The notes below the pieces were generated by a model, which was given only the letters and a program-made list of their open reading frames with translations, ran no database searches and had not been told where the DNA came from. Positions 28,303 to 37,846 of a stretch of 64,000 nt of DNA are shown one piece after another. Source of the stretch: Kocuria dechangensis (GTDB taxonomy: Bacteria > Actinomycetota > Actinomycetes > Actinomycetales > Micrococcaceae); contig NZ_BMEQ01000009.1 in the NCBI RefSeq assembly GCF_014636775.1, forward strand, positions 62,001 through 126,000. Direction: 5' to 3'. Made by a program: the position numbers and the translations under genes. The first letter of the stretch is position 1. Every line of letters starts with the position of its first letter.

Positions 28303-28349
28303 CGCCGCCGCGGCCCCGTCCGGTCTGACCGGTCGGGGCCGCGGCGGCG
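28303..28349 (-). terminator. Very strong hairpin between rho and prfA
   Basis: A 16-bp perfect outer stem (28303-28318 with 28334-28349), one mismatch, then a 5-bp inner stem with a 3-base loop, starting 8 bases after the rho stop codon. There is no U-tract. It would stop or attenuate transcripts leaving rho; no good -10 is visible between it and prfA, so read-through may feed prfA. Confidence 0.75.
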
Positions 28350-28357
28350 GGGGCGTG

Positions 28358-30559
28358 CTAGCGGTCGCTCTCGGCGCGGGCCGACAGCGTGGTCTTCTGG
28401 ACCTGCAGCAGGAACTCGGTGTTGGACTGGGTGTCCCGCAGCTTGTTCGTGAGCAGCTCCAGCGCCTGCTGCTGGTCGAGCCCGGACAGGACGCGGCGCA
28501 GCTTCCACATGATCTTGATCTCGTCGGGCGAGAGGAGGTTCTCCTCCCGGCGGGTGCCGGAGGAGTTGACGTCCACGGCCGGGTAGATCCGCTTGTCCGC
28601 GAGGTTGCGGGACAGGCGCAGCTCCATGTTGCCGGTGCCCTTGAACTCCTCGAAGATCACCTCGTCCATCTTGGAGCCGGTCTCCACGAGGGCGGTCGCC
28701 AGGATGGTGAGCGAGCCGCCGTTCTCGATGTTGCGGGCGGCGCCGAAGAACTTCTTCGGCGGGTACAGCGCCGCCGAGTCCACGCCGCCGGAGAGGATGC
28801 GCCCGGAGGCGGGGGCGGAGAGGTTGTAGGCGCGGCCCAGGCGGGTCATGGAGTCGAGGAGCACCACGACATCCATGCCCATCTCCACGAGACGCTTGGC
28901 GCGCTCGATCGCCAGCTCCGCGACCGTGGTGTGGTCGTCGGCCGGACGGTCGAAGGTCGAGGCGATGACCTCGCCCTTCACCGTGCGCTGCATGTCCGTG
29001 ACCTCCTCGGGGCGCTCGTCGACCAGCACCATCATGAGGTGGACCTCGGGGTTGTTCGTGGTGATCGCGTTGGCGATCGACTGCAGCATGAGCGTCTTCC
29101 CGGCCTTCGGCGGGGACACGATCAGGCCGCGCTGGCCCTTGCCGATCGGCGCGACGAGGTCGACCACGCGGGGGCCGATCTTCTTGGCCTCGGTCTCCAG
29201 GCGCAGCCGCTCCTGCGGGTACAGCGGGACCAGCTTGCCGAAGTCGACGCGGTCCTTGTTGTCCTCGGACTTCTTGCCGTTGACCGTGGTCAGCTGGACC
29301 AGCGCGTTGAACTTCTGCCGGGGGCCGCCCTGCTGCTCGCCGTCGCGGGGGGCGCGGATGGCGCCGACCACGGCGTCGCCCTTGCGCAGGTTGTGCTTCT
29401 TGACCTGGGCCAGGCTGACGTAGACGTCGTTCGGGCCGGGCAGGTAGCCGGAGGTGCGCACGAACGCGTAGTTGTCGAGCACGTCCAGGATGCCGGCGAC
29501 GGGCAGGAGGACGTCGTCCTCGGTCAGCTCCGTGTCGTCGACCTCGGGGCCGTTGCTGCGCCCGCGGCGGTTGCGGCGCTCGTTGCGCTCGGTGCGCTCG
29601 GTGTTGCGCTCGCTGCGGTCGCGGTCGCGGTCGTTGCGGTTGCGGTTGCGGCGGCTGCGGCGGCTGCCGCCCTCGCCCCGGCCATCGCCGTCCTGGCCGC
29701 TCTTGTCCTGACGGTCCTGGCGGTCCTGGCGGGACTCCTGCTGCTTGCCGCCCTCGGCCTGCTTGCCGCCCTCGGCGCGGTTGTCGGCGCGGTTGTCCCG
29801 CTTGCCGCGGTCCTGGCCGCCCTTGTCCTGAGCGCCCTTGTCCTGGCCGCCCTGGCCGCCCTGGCCGCCCTGGCCGCCCTGGCGGTCCTGGCGGGACTCC
29901 TGGCCCCGGCCGCCCCGGCCGCGCTCCTGGTCGGACTGCTCGGCGGTGCGCTCCTCGGCGGGACGCTCGTCCTCGCCGCGCTGGCCGCTGCCGTCCTCGC
30001 GGCCGCGGTTGCGGTTGCGGGTCCGGCCGCGGTTGCGTCCGCCCTCGCCGCCGTCCTGGCCGCCCTGGTCGGCCTGCTCGCCGGTGGCCTGCTCGGCAGC
30101 CTGCTCCGCGGCGGGGGCCTGCTCGGGCGTCCGCTCCGCGGCGGGGGCCTGCTCGGCGGCGGGCTCCTGGCCCGCCGTGACGACGCCGGAGCTGGTGGCG
30201 CGGCGCGAACGGGTGCGGCGCTGCGGCTGGGCGTCCTCGGCGGGGGCCTGCTCGCCGGCGGCCTGGGGCTGCTCGGGAGCCCTCTCGGCCGTCTTCTCGA
30301 TCGTCTTCTCGACCGTCTTCTCGACGGTCTGGGCGATCTTCTGCTCGACCGCGCGGTCGCGGTCGGCCACGGCGCCGCCGCGCTGGTGGGCCGCGATGGC
30401 GTCCACCAGGAGGCTCTTGCGCATGCGGCGGGCGCCGGTGATGCCCAGCTGGGAGGCCAGCGCCTGGAGCTGCGCGAGCTTCAGCGCGGACAGGCCCGCG
30501 TTCCTGGGGTCGGCGGTGGTCTCTTCCGTACCTGTGGAAAGGTCGGTGGTCTCGGTCAC
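28358..30559 (-). CDS. rho: Transcription termination factor Rho with long basic/acidic insert
   Basis: 733 residues against about 420 in E. coli. The N-terminal SAP-like helices ([25 protein letters not shown]) are followed by a ~270-residue disordered insert rich in Arg, Asn, Asp, Gln and Gly, including GGQGGQGGQ runs. The RNA-binding cold-shock-like domain starts near 340; Walker A PPKAGKT is near 481. A hexameric RNA-dependent ATPase that ends transcription. Such inserts are typical of actinobacterial Rho and add RNA binding. GTG start with an AGAAGGA site. Confidence 0.95.
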   Translation of the reverse strand: MTETTDLSTGTEETTADPRNAGLSALKLAQLQALASQLGITGARRMRKSLLVDAIAAHQRGGAVADRDRAVEQKIAQTVEKTVEKTIEKTAERAPEQPQAAGEQAPAEDAQPQRRTRSRRATSSGVVTAGQEPAAEQAPAAERTPEQAPAAEQAAEQATGEQADQGGQDGGEGGRNRGRTRNRNRGREDGSGQRGEDERPAEERTAEQSDQERGRGGRGQESRQDRQGGQGGQGGQGGQDKGAQDKGGQDRGKRDNRADNRAEGGKQAEGGKQQESRQDRQDRQDKSGQDGDGRGEGGSRRSRRNRNRNDRDRDRSERNTERTERNERRNRRGRSNGPEVDDTELTEDDVLLPVAGILDVLDNYAFVRTSGYLPGPNDVYVSLAQVKKHNLRKGDAVVGAIRAPRDGEQQGGPRQKFNALVQLTTVNGKKSEDNKDRVDFGKLVPLYPQERLRLETEAKKIGPRVVDLVAPIGKGQRGLIVSPPKAGKTLMLQSIANAITTNNPEVHLMMVLVDERPEEVTDMQRTVKGEVIASTFDRPADDHTTVAELAIERAKRLVEMGMDVVVLLDSMTRLGRAYNLSAPASGRILSGGVDSAALYPPKKFFGAARNIENGGSLTILATALVETGSKMDEVIFEEFKGTGNMELRLSRNLADKRIYPAVDVNSSGTRREENLLSPDEIKIMWKLRRVLSGLDQQQALELLTNKLRDTQSNTEFLLQVQKTTLSARAESDR

Positions 30560-30882
30560 GAAGTGTCCTTCTCCCTCGGTGGGGGGTCCGTGGATCTCAG
30601 AGTCCAGGACCGTGGATGGTTCCCGGCGGGCCGCGAGACGGGCCGCCGGCGGCAGGGGCGCGCGTCGGAGCGCGGCAGCCTGGGCGAACATGGTGGCACC
30701 CGGAGGAACTGGTGCGCACCGGACCGTGGTGGCCCGGACGCGCCGTCGGCATCGAAGGAGCCGGTGCCGGCGGGGGATCACCGGGAAGATCGGGGGGAAC
30801 GGAGGTGAGGCGGTTGGATCATCGGATCCGGGGCTGAGCCCCTCGGGATGCCCGCTGTCCTCACCGCGCGGGGCGCGGTCTC
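30560..30882. other. Intergenic region between thrB and rho
   Basis: 323 bases with no convincing gene. The rho frame stays open through most of it but the encoded sequence is Arg/Ala-rich without family similarity. A small GGGGC/GCCCC inverted repeat lies near 30830-30842. It may hold a rho leader; I see no confident promoter hexamers. Confidence 0.5.
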
Positions 30883-31842
30883 CTACCCCTGGATCTGCTG
30901 CGGGTGCTGTTCCAGCTTAGCACCCTGCCCGTCGACGCGCAGACGGAGGACACGCCAGGAGACCGCACGGTCGTCCTGGCCCGGCCGCGTCAGCTCGGCC
31001 AGGGCGCGCTCGGCGCCGTCCGCCTCGGCCTCGCCGGCGGCGAGGACGAGCACCGTGGGGCCGGCCCCGGAGATCATGGCCGCGAAGCCGCGCCGGCGCA
31101 GTCCGCCCATGAGCCGGGCGCTCGGCGGCATGGCCGCGGCCCGGTACGGCTGGTGCAGCCGGTCCTCGGTGGCGGGCAGCAGCAGCTCGGGACGGCGGGT
31201 CATCGCCTCGACCAGCAGGGCGGTGCGCCCTGCGTTGACCGCGGCGTCGTGGTGCGGGACCTGCGCGGGCAGCAGGGACCGCGCGAGGCTGGTGGGGACC
31301 TCGAAGTCGGGGATCGCCACGATCGGCACGACGTCCTCGTGCACGGGCACCGGCGCGCTGCGCCAGCCGCCGTCGGCGTCCTCCCAGGAGATCACGAGGC
31401 CCCCGTAGAGGGACGGGGCGACGTTGTCGGGGTGGCCCTCCATCGCGGCGGCCACCTGCAGCAGCCGCTCGTCGTCCAGCGCACGCTCCGCCGGCAGCAG
31501 CGCGTTCGCGGCCAGGACGCCGGCGACGGCCGCGGACGCGCTCGATCCCATGCCGCGCCCGTGCGGGATGCGGTTGGTCGCCTCGAGGCGCAGGCCGGGC
31601 AGCTCGTCGACGCCCGCGGCGCGGAAGGTCGCGCGCATGGCCCGCACCACCAGGTGGTCGGCGTCCCTCGGGACGGACTCCGCGCCCTCCCCGTGCAGCT
31701 CGAACTCCAGCCCCGAGGCCAGGACCGTGACCGCGAGGTCGTCGTAGTGGCCCAGGGCGAGGCCCAGGCTGTCGTAGCCGGGTCCCACGTTGCCCGTGGA
31801 GCCCGGCACGCTGACGGAGACCCTGCGCCCGATCTCGAACAC
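30883..31842 (-). CDS. thrB: Homoserine kinase
   Basis: 319 residues of the GHMP kinase family. PHGRGMGSSASA is the ATP-binding phosphate loop and SGAGPTVLVL the C-terminal motif. Phosphorylates homoserine for threonine synthesis in the cytoplasm. GTG start 6 bases after thrC, so the pair is coupled. Confidence 0.95.
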   Translation of the reverse strand: MFEIGRRVSVSVPGSTGNVGPGYDSLGLALGHYDDLAVTVLASGLEFELHGEGAESVPRDADHLVVRAMRATFRAAGVDELPGLRLEATNRIPHGRGMGSSASAAVAGVLAANALLPAERALDDERLLQVAAAMEGHPDNVAPSLYGGLVISWEDADGGWRSAPVPVHEDVVPIVAIPDFEVPTSLARSLLPAQVPHHDAAVNAGRTALLVEAMTRRPELLLPATEDRLHQPYRAAAMPPSARLMGGLRRRGFAAMISGAGPTVLVLAAGEAEADGAERALAELTRPGQDDRAVSWRVLRLRVDGQGAKLEQHPQQIQG

Positions 31843-31848
31843 GCCGCT

Positions 31849-32955
31849 CTACTCCAGGCCCAGCGCGGCGGCCACGGCCACCACGTCGAACGGCACCCGC
31901 TTGGGCTCCACGAGGGAGGGGTCCTCCCGCTCGGCGGCCTTGATCGCCCACTGGGGGTCCTTGAGCCCGTGGCCGGTGACGGTGATGACGATCGTCCTGC
32001 CGGTGGGCGCCTCCCCCGCGGCGTGCTTCTGCAGCAGGCCCGCGACGCCCGCGGCGGAGCCGGGCTCCACGAACACTCCCTCCCTGGCGGAGAGCCAGCG
32101 GTGCGCGGTGAGGATCTCGTCGTCGGACACGGCGCCGATGAGCCCGCCGGACTCGTCGCGGGCCGCGATCGCGGAGTCCCACGAGGCCGGGTTGCCGATC
32201 CGGATGGCGGTCGCGATGGTCTCCGGCTCGGTCACGGGGTGGCCGAGCACGAGGGGGGCCGCGCCGGCGGCCTGGAAGCCCCACATCACCGGGAGCTTCG
32301 TCGAGGCGGCGGGCAGCTCCCCCGCCGGGGAGGCGAAGGGGCGGGAGTACTCCTGGTAGCCCTTCCAGTACGCCGTGATGTTGCCCGCGTTGCCCACGGG
32401 GAGGATGTGGAGGTCCGGGGCGTCGCCGAGGGTGTCCACGACCTCGAACGCGCCGGTCTTCTGCCCCTCGATCCGGTAGGGGTTCACGGAGTTCACGAGG
32501 AACACCGGGTAGGACTCGGAGAGCTTGCGGGCCACGTCGAGGCAGTTGTCGAAGTTGCCGTCCACCTGGATGATGTCCGCGCCGTGCGCGATCGCCTGGG
32601 ACAGCTTGCCCATGGCGATCCGCCCCTCCGGCACGAGCACCGCGCACCTGAGACCGGCCTGCTTGGCGTAGGCTGCGGCCGAGGCCGAGGTGTTGCCGGT
32701 GGAGGCGCAGACGACGGCCTCGGCGCCCTCCTCCTTGGCCTTGGTGATGGCCATGGTCATGCCGCGGTCCTTGAACGAGCCCGTGGGGTTCATCCCCTCG
32801 AACTTGAGCCAGACCGTGTTGCCGGTGAGCTCGGACAGGGCGCGCGCCCGGATGAGGGGGGTCCCGCCCTCCCCCATGGTGATGACCTCGGTCGACTCCG
32901 AGACGGGCAGCCGGTCCCGGTACTCGTTGATGACGCCCTGCCAGACGTGTGCCAT
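31849..32955 (-). CDS. thrC: Threonine synthase
   Basis: 368 residues, a fold-type II PLP enzyme. GSFKDRGM contains the PLP lysine, [15 protein letters not shown] binds the substrate, and [13 protein letters not shown] the phosphate of PLP. Converts O-phosphohomoserine to threonine. ATG with GGAAGAG upstream; it lies between hom and thrB, completing the pathway branch. Confidence 0.96.
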   Translation of the reverse strand: MAHVWQGVINEYRDRLPVSESTEVITMGEGGTPLIRARALSELTGNTVWLKFEGMNPTGSFKDRGMTMAITKAKEEGAEAVVCASTGNTSASAAAYAKQAGLRCAVLVPEGRIAMGKLSQAIAHGADIIQVDGNFDNCLDVARKLSESYPVFLVNSVNPYRIEGQKTGAFEVVDTLGDAPDLHILPVGNAGNITAYWKGYQEYSRPFASPAGELPAASTKLPVMWGFQAAGAAPLVLGHPVTEPETIATAIRIGNPASWDSAIAARDESGGLIGAVSDDEILTAHRWLSAREGVFVEPGSAAGVAGLLQKHAAGEAPTGRTIVITVTGHGLKDPQWAIKAAEREDPSLVEPKRVPFDVVAVAAALGLE

Positions 32956-33020
32956 GTGCTGATCTCTTCCTTCGGACTGCTCGGGGACTGCTCGGGGGAC
33001 GGGGTGCGGGACCGGGACGG

Positions 33021-34355
33021 TCAGTCGGCGTGCTCCACGCGGATCACGCCGGCGACCTCCTCGACGTCGGCCAGCTCGGCGAGCGCCTCGACCGTGGCCA
33101 TGAGGTCCTTGTTCGCGCCCCGGTGGGTGACGAGCCGCAGCTCGGCCAGCCGCGGGGCGCCGCGGGGGTGGTCCTTCTGCTGCATCGTGTAGATCGACAC
33201 GCCGTGGTCGGCGAAGACCTGGGCGATGCGGGCGAGCACCCCGAGGCGGTCGTGGACCACCAGGGTGATGGAGAAGCTGGTGCGCACCTCGTCCATCGGC
33301 AGCGCCGGCAGCTGGGCGTGCGGCTCCGCGACCTGGGCGGGACCGCCCAGGACGAGCCGCCGGGCCGCCGAGACGAAGTCGCCGAGGACGGCGGAGGCCG
33401 TGGCCGCCCCGCCCGCGCCGGCGCCGTAGAACATGAGGGAGCCCGCGTTCTCGGCCTCCACGAACACGGCGTTGTAGGCGCCGTGCACCCCGGCGAGCGG
33501 GTGCTCGCGCGGGATCATGGTCGGGGTGACCCGCAGGTTCACCCCGTCCGCGTACCGCTCGCACACGGCCAGCAGCTTGATGACGTAGCCCGAGTCCCTG
33601 GCGGCGGCCACGTCCGCGGCGGTCACGCCGGTGATTCCGCGGCAGTAGACGTCGTCGATCGTGAAGGTCGAGTGGAACGCCAGGGACGCGAGGATCGCGG
33701 CCTTCGCCGCGGCGTCGTGGCCCTCGACGTCGGCCGTCGGGTCCGCCTCCGCGTAGCCGAGGCGCTGCGCCTCGGCCAGCGCGTCCTCGAACTGGGCGCC
33801 CGTGGTGTCCATCTGGTCGAGGATGTAGTTCGTGGTGCCGTTCATGATCCCCAGCACGCGGTCGACCCGGTCCCCGGCGAGGGAGTCGCGCATGGGGCGC
33901 ACGATGGGGATGGCCCCGGCCACCGCGGCCTCGTAGGACAGCGGCACGCCGGCGGCGTCGGCGGCGTCCTGCAGCTGCCGGCCGTGCCGGGCGATGAGCG
34001 CCTTGTTGCCGGAGATCACCGGCTTGCCGGCGTGCAGCGCGCGCAGGATGCGGCTGCGGGCCGGCTCGATCCCGCCGGTGAGCTCGATGACCACGTCCGC
34101 GGCGTCGATGAGCGCGTCCGCGTCGGTGGTCAGCAGCCCGGCGGGCAGCTCCACCGTGCGCCGGGCGGCGACGTCCCGCACGGCGATGCCGATCAGCTCG
34201 ATGGGCGCGCCCACGCGCGCGGCGAGCTCGCCGCCGTGGTCGATGAGGATCCGCGCCACCTCGGCGCCGACGTTGCCGGCGCCCAGCAGGGCCACCTTCA
34301 CGGTGCCGGGGGCGGTCTCGGAGGGTCGGGGGGTCTCGGGGGTGGAATCGCTCAC
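33021..34355 (-). CDS. hom: Homoserine dehydrogenase with ACT domain
   Basis: 444 residues. [11 protein letters not shown] binds NAD(P); [11 protein letters not shown] and the [17 protein letters not shown] segment hold the catalytic region. The C-terminal ACT domain ([21 protein letters not shown], about 365-440) is the usual site of threonine feedback inhibition. The GTG start directly follows the lysA stop with no gap. Confidence 0.96.
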   Translation of the reverse strand: MSDSTPETPRPSETAPGTVKVALLGAGNVGAEVARILIDHGGELAARVGAPIELIGIAVRDVAARRTVELPAGLLTTDADALIDAADVVIELTGGIEPARSRILRALHAGKPVISGNKALIARHGRQLQDAADAAGVPLSYEAAVAGAIPIVRPMRDSLAGDRVDRVLGIMNGTTNYILDQMDTTGAQFEDALAEAQRLGYAEADPTADVEGHDAAAKAAILASLAFHSTFTIDDVYCRGITGVTAADVAAARDSGYVIKLLAVCERYADGVNLRVTPTMIPREHPLAGVHGAYNAVFVEAENAGSLMFYGAGAGGAATASAVLGDFVSAARRLVLGGPAQVAEPHAQLPALPMDEVRTSFSITLVVHDRLGVLARIAQVFADHGVSIYTMQQKDHPRGAPRLAELRLVTHRGANKDLMATVEALAELADVEEVAGVIRVEHAD

Positions 34356-35813
34356 TCAGGCTCCCAGGTCGCGTGCCAGCAGGTCGTCCTCGGTCTCGCC
34401 CCGCACGATCAGCCGTGCGTCCGGCTGCGCGCCCGCGGCGCGCACCGCCACGACCGGCGGGCGGGGGACCCAGTTGTAGTTGCTGGACAGTGCCCAGCAG
34501 TAGGCGCCCGTGGCGGGCACCGCGAGGAGGTCGCCGGGGGCGAGGTCCTCGGGCAGGTAGACGTCGCGCACGACGACGTCGCCGGACTCGCAGTGCTTGC
34601 CCACCACGCGCGAGAGCACCGGGGCGGCCGCCGACACGCGGTTGGCGAGCACGGCGGTGTAGTCGGCGCCGTAGAGCACGGGCCGGGCGTTGTCGCTCAT
34701 CCCCCCGTCCACGGACACGTAGCGGCGCTGCGCGCCGGGCTCGACCGTGACGGTCTTCAGCGTGCCCACGGTGTAGAGGGTGCAGGCCGCGGGGCCGGAG
34801 ATCGCGCGGCCCGGCTCGATCGACAGGTGCGGGACGGCGATGCCCAGCGCGGACGCGGCGGCCGCGACCCGGTCGGCGAGCGACTCGGCGATCTCGCGGG
34901 CCGGGCGCGGGGTGTCCGCCTCGGTGTAGGCGATGCCGTAGCCGCCGCCCAGGTCCAGCTCGGGCAGCTCGAGGCCGAAGCGCTCGTCGGCGCTGGCCAT
35001 GAACGCGAGCACGCGCTCGGCCGCGGTGCCGAAGCCCTCGGCGTCGAAGATCTGGGAGCCGATGTGGCAGTGGATCCCGCGCAGGTCCAGGGCCGGGTCC
35101 ACGACGCACGCGGCGACCGCCTGCATCGCGGGGCTGTCCCCGCCGTCCTCCGGGGCGGCCAGGGAGAGGCCGAACTTCTGGTCCTCGTGGGCCGTGGCGA
35201 TGAACTCGTGGGTGGAGGCGTGCACGCCCGGGGTCACCCGGATCATCACCGGGGCGACGACGCCGAGCGTGCGGGCCAGGCGGGCGACGAGCTCGATCTC
35301 GGCGAGGGAGTCGACCACGATCCGCCCGAGCCCCGCGTCGAGGGCGCGGGTGATCTCCGCGGCGGACTTGTTGTTGCCGTGCAGCGCGATCCGGGCGGGC
35401 TCCATGCCGCCGCGCAGGGCGACGGCGAGCTCACCGCCGGAGGCGGTGTCCACGTTGAGGCCCTCCTGCCGGATCCACCGCACGACCTCGGTGGTGAGGA
35501 AGGACTTCCCGGCGTAGTACACGGAGACCTCGGCGCCGATCCGGGCGAAGGCCTCCCCGAAGGCGTCGCGGAACGCGCGCGCGCGGGCCCGCAGGACGTC
35601 CTCGGAGTAGACGTAGGCGGGGGTGCCGAAGCGCTCGGCGAGCTCCGTGGCCGGGATCCCGGACACGGTCAGCACGCCGTCCGGGCCGCGCCCGAAGGCC
35701 TCGGGCCAGATGACGGGGTCGAGGGCGGCGGGGTCCTCGGGCACGCTCAGCCAGGCGGGGGCCAGCGGGGAGCCGGCCGCGCGGTCGGTCCGTCCGACGC
35801 TCACGCCGATCAC
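34356..35813 (-). CDS. lysA: Diaminopimelate decarboxylase
   Basis: 485 residues, somewhat long because of a 60-residue N-terminal extension. VYYAGKSFL holds the PLP lysine; the GIHCHIGSQ and [10 protein letters not shown] motifs line the active site. Makes lysine from meso-diaminopimelate. GTG overlaps the argS stop (GTGA). lysA-argS pairing is common in actinobacteria. Confidence 0.96.
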   Translation of the reverse strand: MIGVSVGRTDRAAGSPLAPAWLSVPEDPAALDPVIWPEAFGRGPDGVLTVSGIPATELAERFGTPAYVYSEDVLRARARAFRDAFGEAFARIGAEVSVYYAGKSFLTTEVVRWIRQEGLNVDTASGGELAVALRGGMEPARIALHGNNKSAAEITRALDAGLGRIVVDSLAEIELVARLARTLGVVAPVMIRVTPGVHASTHEFIATAHEDQKFGLSLAAPEDGGDSPAMQAVAACVVDPALDLRGIHCHIGSQIFDAEGFGTAAERVLAFMASADERFGLELPELDLGGGYGIAYTEADTPRPAREIAESLADRVAAAASALGIAVPHLSIEPGRAISGPAACTLYTVGTLKTVTVEPGAQRRYVSVDGGMSDNARPVLYGADYTAVLANRVSAAAPVLSRVVGKHCESGDVVVRDVYLPEDLAPGDLLAVPATGAYCWALSSNYNWVPRPPVVAVRAAGAQPDARLIVRGETEDDLLARDLGA

Positions 35814-37480
35814 ATCCTCTCCGGGGCCGTCACGCCGAGCACGCCCAGGCCGTTGGCCAGGACCTGGCGGGCGGCGTCGTTGAGCCACAGGCGGGTGCGG
35901 TGCAGGCCGGTGACCTCCTCGTCGCCCTGCGGGGCGACCCGGCACGCGTCGTACCAGCGGTGGTAGGTCCCGGCGATCACCTCGAGGTGGCGGGCCACGC
36001 GGTGGGGCTCGCGGAACTGGGCGGCCTGCGCCAGCACGGACGGGTACTGGCCGAGGGCGGCGAGCAGCTCGCCCTCCATGGGGTGGTCCAGCAGGGCGGC
36101 GTCGAACACCGGCGCTCCCCCGGCGTCCGTGCGGGAGACGCCCGCCGCCTCGGCGTTGCGGCCCACCGCGCAGGTGCGGGCGTGGGCGTACTGGACGTAG
36201 AAGACCGGGTTCTCGTTGGAGCGGCGGGTCAGCAGGTCCAGGTCGATGTCGATGTTGGAGTCCACCGAGAAGCGGGTCAGGGAGTACCGGGCGGCGTCCA
36301 CGCCGACGGCCTCGACGAGGTCCTCCATGGTGACCACGTTGCCGGCGCGCTTGGACATCCGCACGGGCACGCCGTCCTTGACCAGGTTCACCATCTGCCC
36401 GATGAGCACCTCGACGCGGTCCGGGGAGTCCCCCAGGGCGGCCGCGGCGGCCTTGAGCCGGGCCACGTAGCCGTGGTGGTCGGCGCCGAGCATGTAGATG
36501 CACAGGTCCGCCCCGCGGTCCCGCTTGTCCTTGAAGTAGGCGATGTCCCCGGCGATGTAGGCGGCCTGGCCGTCGGACTTGATGACCACCCGGTCCTTGT
36601 CGTCGCCGTAGGCGCTGGAGCGCAGCCACCACGCGCCGTCGGCGAAGTAGAGGGCCCCGGAGCCCTTGAGCTGCTCGAGCAGGCCCTCGACGGCGCCGTT
36701 CTCGAACAGGGACTGCTCGTGGAAGTACACGTCGAAGTCCACGCCGAACTCGTGCAGCGAGGACTTGATCTCCGCGAACATCAGCTCGACGCCCGCCGCG
36801 CGGAACGCCTCCTGCGGGTCCCCCGAGTCGAGGACGCCGGGCTCCTCCGCGACGATCCGTCCGGCGATGTCGGTGATGTACTCCCCGCCGTAGCCGTCCT
36901 CGGGGGCGGGCTCGCCCTGGGCGCGGGCGAGCAGGGAGCGTGCGAAGCGGTCGATCTGCGCGCCGGCGTCGTTGAAGTAGTACTCGCGCACGACACTCGC
37001 GCCCTGCGCCTCGAGGACGCGGGCCAGCGAGTCCCCCACCGCCGCCCAGCGGGTGCCGCCCAGGTGGACGGGGCCGGTGGGGTTGGCGGAGACGAACTCG
37101 AGGTTGATGGCGGTGCCGGCGAGCGAGTCCGCCGTGCCGAAGGCGGCGCCCTGCTCCACGATGGAGCGCGCCAGCTCGCCGGCGGCGGCGGCGTCCAGGG
37201 TGATGTTGAGGAAGCCGGGACCGGCGACGTCCACGGACGCGACGCCCGCGGTGTGCTCCAGCCGGTCCTTGACGACGGCGGCGACGTCGCGGGGGGCCCT
37301 GCCGACCTTCTTGGCCAGCTGCATCGCGACGTTGGTCGCCCAGTCCCCGTGCTCCCGGTTCTTCGGCCGCTCGATCCGGACCTCCGGCAGCGCGGCCCCG
37401 TCGCCCAGGGCGAGGACGCCCTCGGACACGGCGTCCTGCAGGCATGCGGATACGGCGAGAGAAAGTTCTTCTGGAGTCAC
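35810..37480 (-). CDS. argS: Arginyl-tRNA synthetase
   Basis: 556 residues, class [11 protein letters not shown] holds the HIGH-type motif; the KMSKS equivalent is MSKRAGN, and the C-terminal helical DALR domain ends in [13 protein letters not shown]. Charges tRNA-Arg; a tRNA-Arg gene lies 107 bp upstream on the other strand. An alternative GTG at 37504 is in frame, but TACACT sits 6 bases before 37480, which makes this the leaderless start. Confidence 0.95.
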   Translation of the reverse strand: MTPEELSLAVSACLQDAVSEGVLALGDGAALPEVRIERPKNREHGDWATNVAMQLAKKVGRAPRDVAAVVKDRLEHTAGVASVDVAGPGFLNITLDAAAAGELARSIVEQGAAFGTADSLAGTAINLEFVSANPTGPVHLGGTRWAAVGDSLARVLEAQGASVVREYYFNDAGAQIDRFARSLLARAQGEPAPEDGYGGEYITDIAGRIVAEEPGVLDSGDPQEAFRAAGVELMFAEIKSSLHEFGVDFDVYFHEQSLFENGAVEGLLEQLKGSGALYFADGAWWLRSSAYGDDKDRVVIKSDGQAAYIAGDIAYFKDKRDRGADLCIYMLGADHHGYVARLKAAAAALGDSPDRVEVLIGQMVNLVKDGVPVRMSKRAGNVVTMEDLVEAVGVDAARYSLTRFSVDSNIDIDLDLLTRRSNENPVFYVQYAHARTCAVGRNAEAAGVSRTDAGGAPVFDAALLDHPMEGELLAALGQYPSVLAQAAQFREPHRVARHLEVIAGTYHRWYDACRVAPQGDEEVTGLHRTRLWLNDAARQVLANGLGVLGVTAPERM

Positions 37481-37486
37481 CGGACC

Positions 37487-37492
37487 AGTGTA
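37487..37492 (-). promoter_or_regulatory. -10 hexamer of leaderless argS mRNA
   Basis: TACACT on the minus strand followed by 6 bases and the GTG at 37480. Likely drives the argS-lysA-hom-thrC-thrB series. Confidence 0.6.
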
Positions 37493-37525
37493 ACCGCGCG
37501 GCACGACCCGCCCGTGTCGGGCCGA

Positions 37526-37555
37526 TCGACGGGGGCGGCCCGGAACCTGTAGTAT
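37526..37555 (+). promoter_or_regulatory. tRNA-Arg promoter
   Basis: TCGACG (37526-37531), 18 bases, TAGTAT (37550-37555). Start of transcription near 37562 would give a ~25-base 5' leader. Confidence 0.55.
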
Positions 37556-37587
37556 CGTTGAGGTTCGTCGCCGGAAGGCGTCAGCCG

Positions 37588-37660
37588 GCCCGCGTAGCTC
37601 AGTGGATAGAGCGTCTGCCTCCGGAGCAGAAGGCCGTAGGTTCGAATCCTATCGCGGGCA
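37588..37660 (+). tRNA. tRNA-Arg (anticodon CCG)
   Basis: 73 bases. Acceptor GCCCGCG pairs with CGCGGGC, discriminator A. The D arm holds AGCTCAGTGGATAGAGC, the anticodon stem TCTGC/GCAGA encloses CTCCGGA with anticodon CCG (reads CGG), and the T arm has GGTTCGAATCC. CCA is not encoded (CCG follows). CGG is a common Arg codon in this DNA. Confidence 0.97.
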
Positions 37661-37683
37661 CCGTGCGATGTCCCAGGACATCG

Positions 37684-37716
37684 GAAGCCCCCGGATCCCT
37701 CGGATCCGGGGGCTTC
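37684..37716 (+). terminator. Terminator after tRNA-Arg
   Basis: Perfect 15-bp stem GAAGCCCCCGGATCC with its complement and a 3-base loop, followed by GTCGTG. It starts 24 bases after the tRNA. Confidence 0.8.
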
Positions 37717-37777
37717 GTCGTGCCCGGGACCTGCCGCCGCGCCGTCCCAGCGGCCCCTGAGGGGCGTTGAGCGGGCA

Positions 37778-37806
37778 TTGAGCCCGGACCCGCGCGCTCC
37801 TACACT
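37778..37806 (+). promoter_or_regulatory. Promoter of the RPH/PEP-synthase-like gene
   Basis: TTGAGC (37778-37783), exactly 17 bases, TACACT (37801-37806). It is the best -35/-10 pair in the window and sets a leader of about 34 bases before the ATG at 37847, arguing against the longer open frame from 37778. Confidence 0.7.
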
Positions 37807-37846
37807 CGGGGCACCAGAGACGGCCGTTCCAGCCCCGGAGACGATC

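Noticed and set aside
27008-30808. 1266-codon Ala/Leu/Val-rich frame opposite prfA and rho, looking like a membrane protein
   Set aside because: The hydrophobic stretch is the reverse complement of the Arg/Asp/Gln repeats of Rho; no ribosome site or promoter.
37588-37660. Integration (att) site at the tRNA-Arg
   Set aside because: No integrase, no repeated tRNA 3' end nearby, and core genes on both sides.
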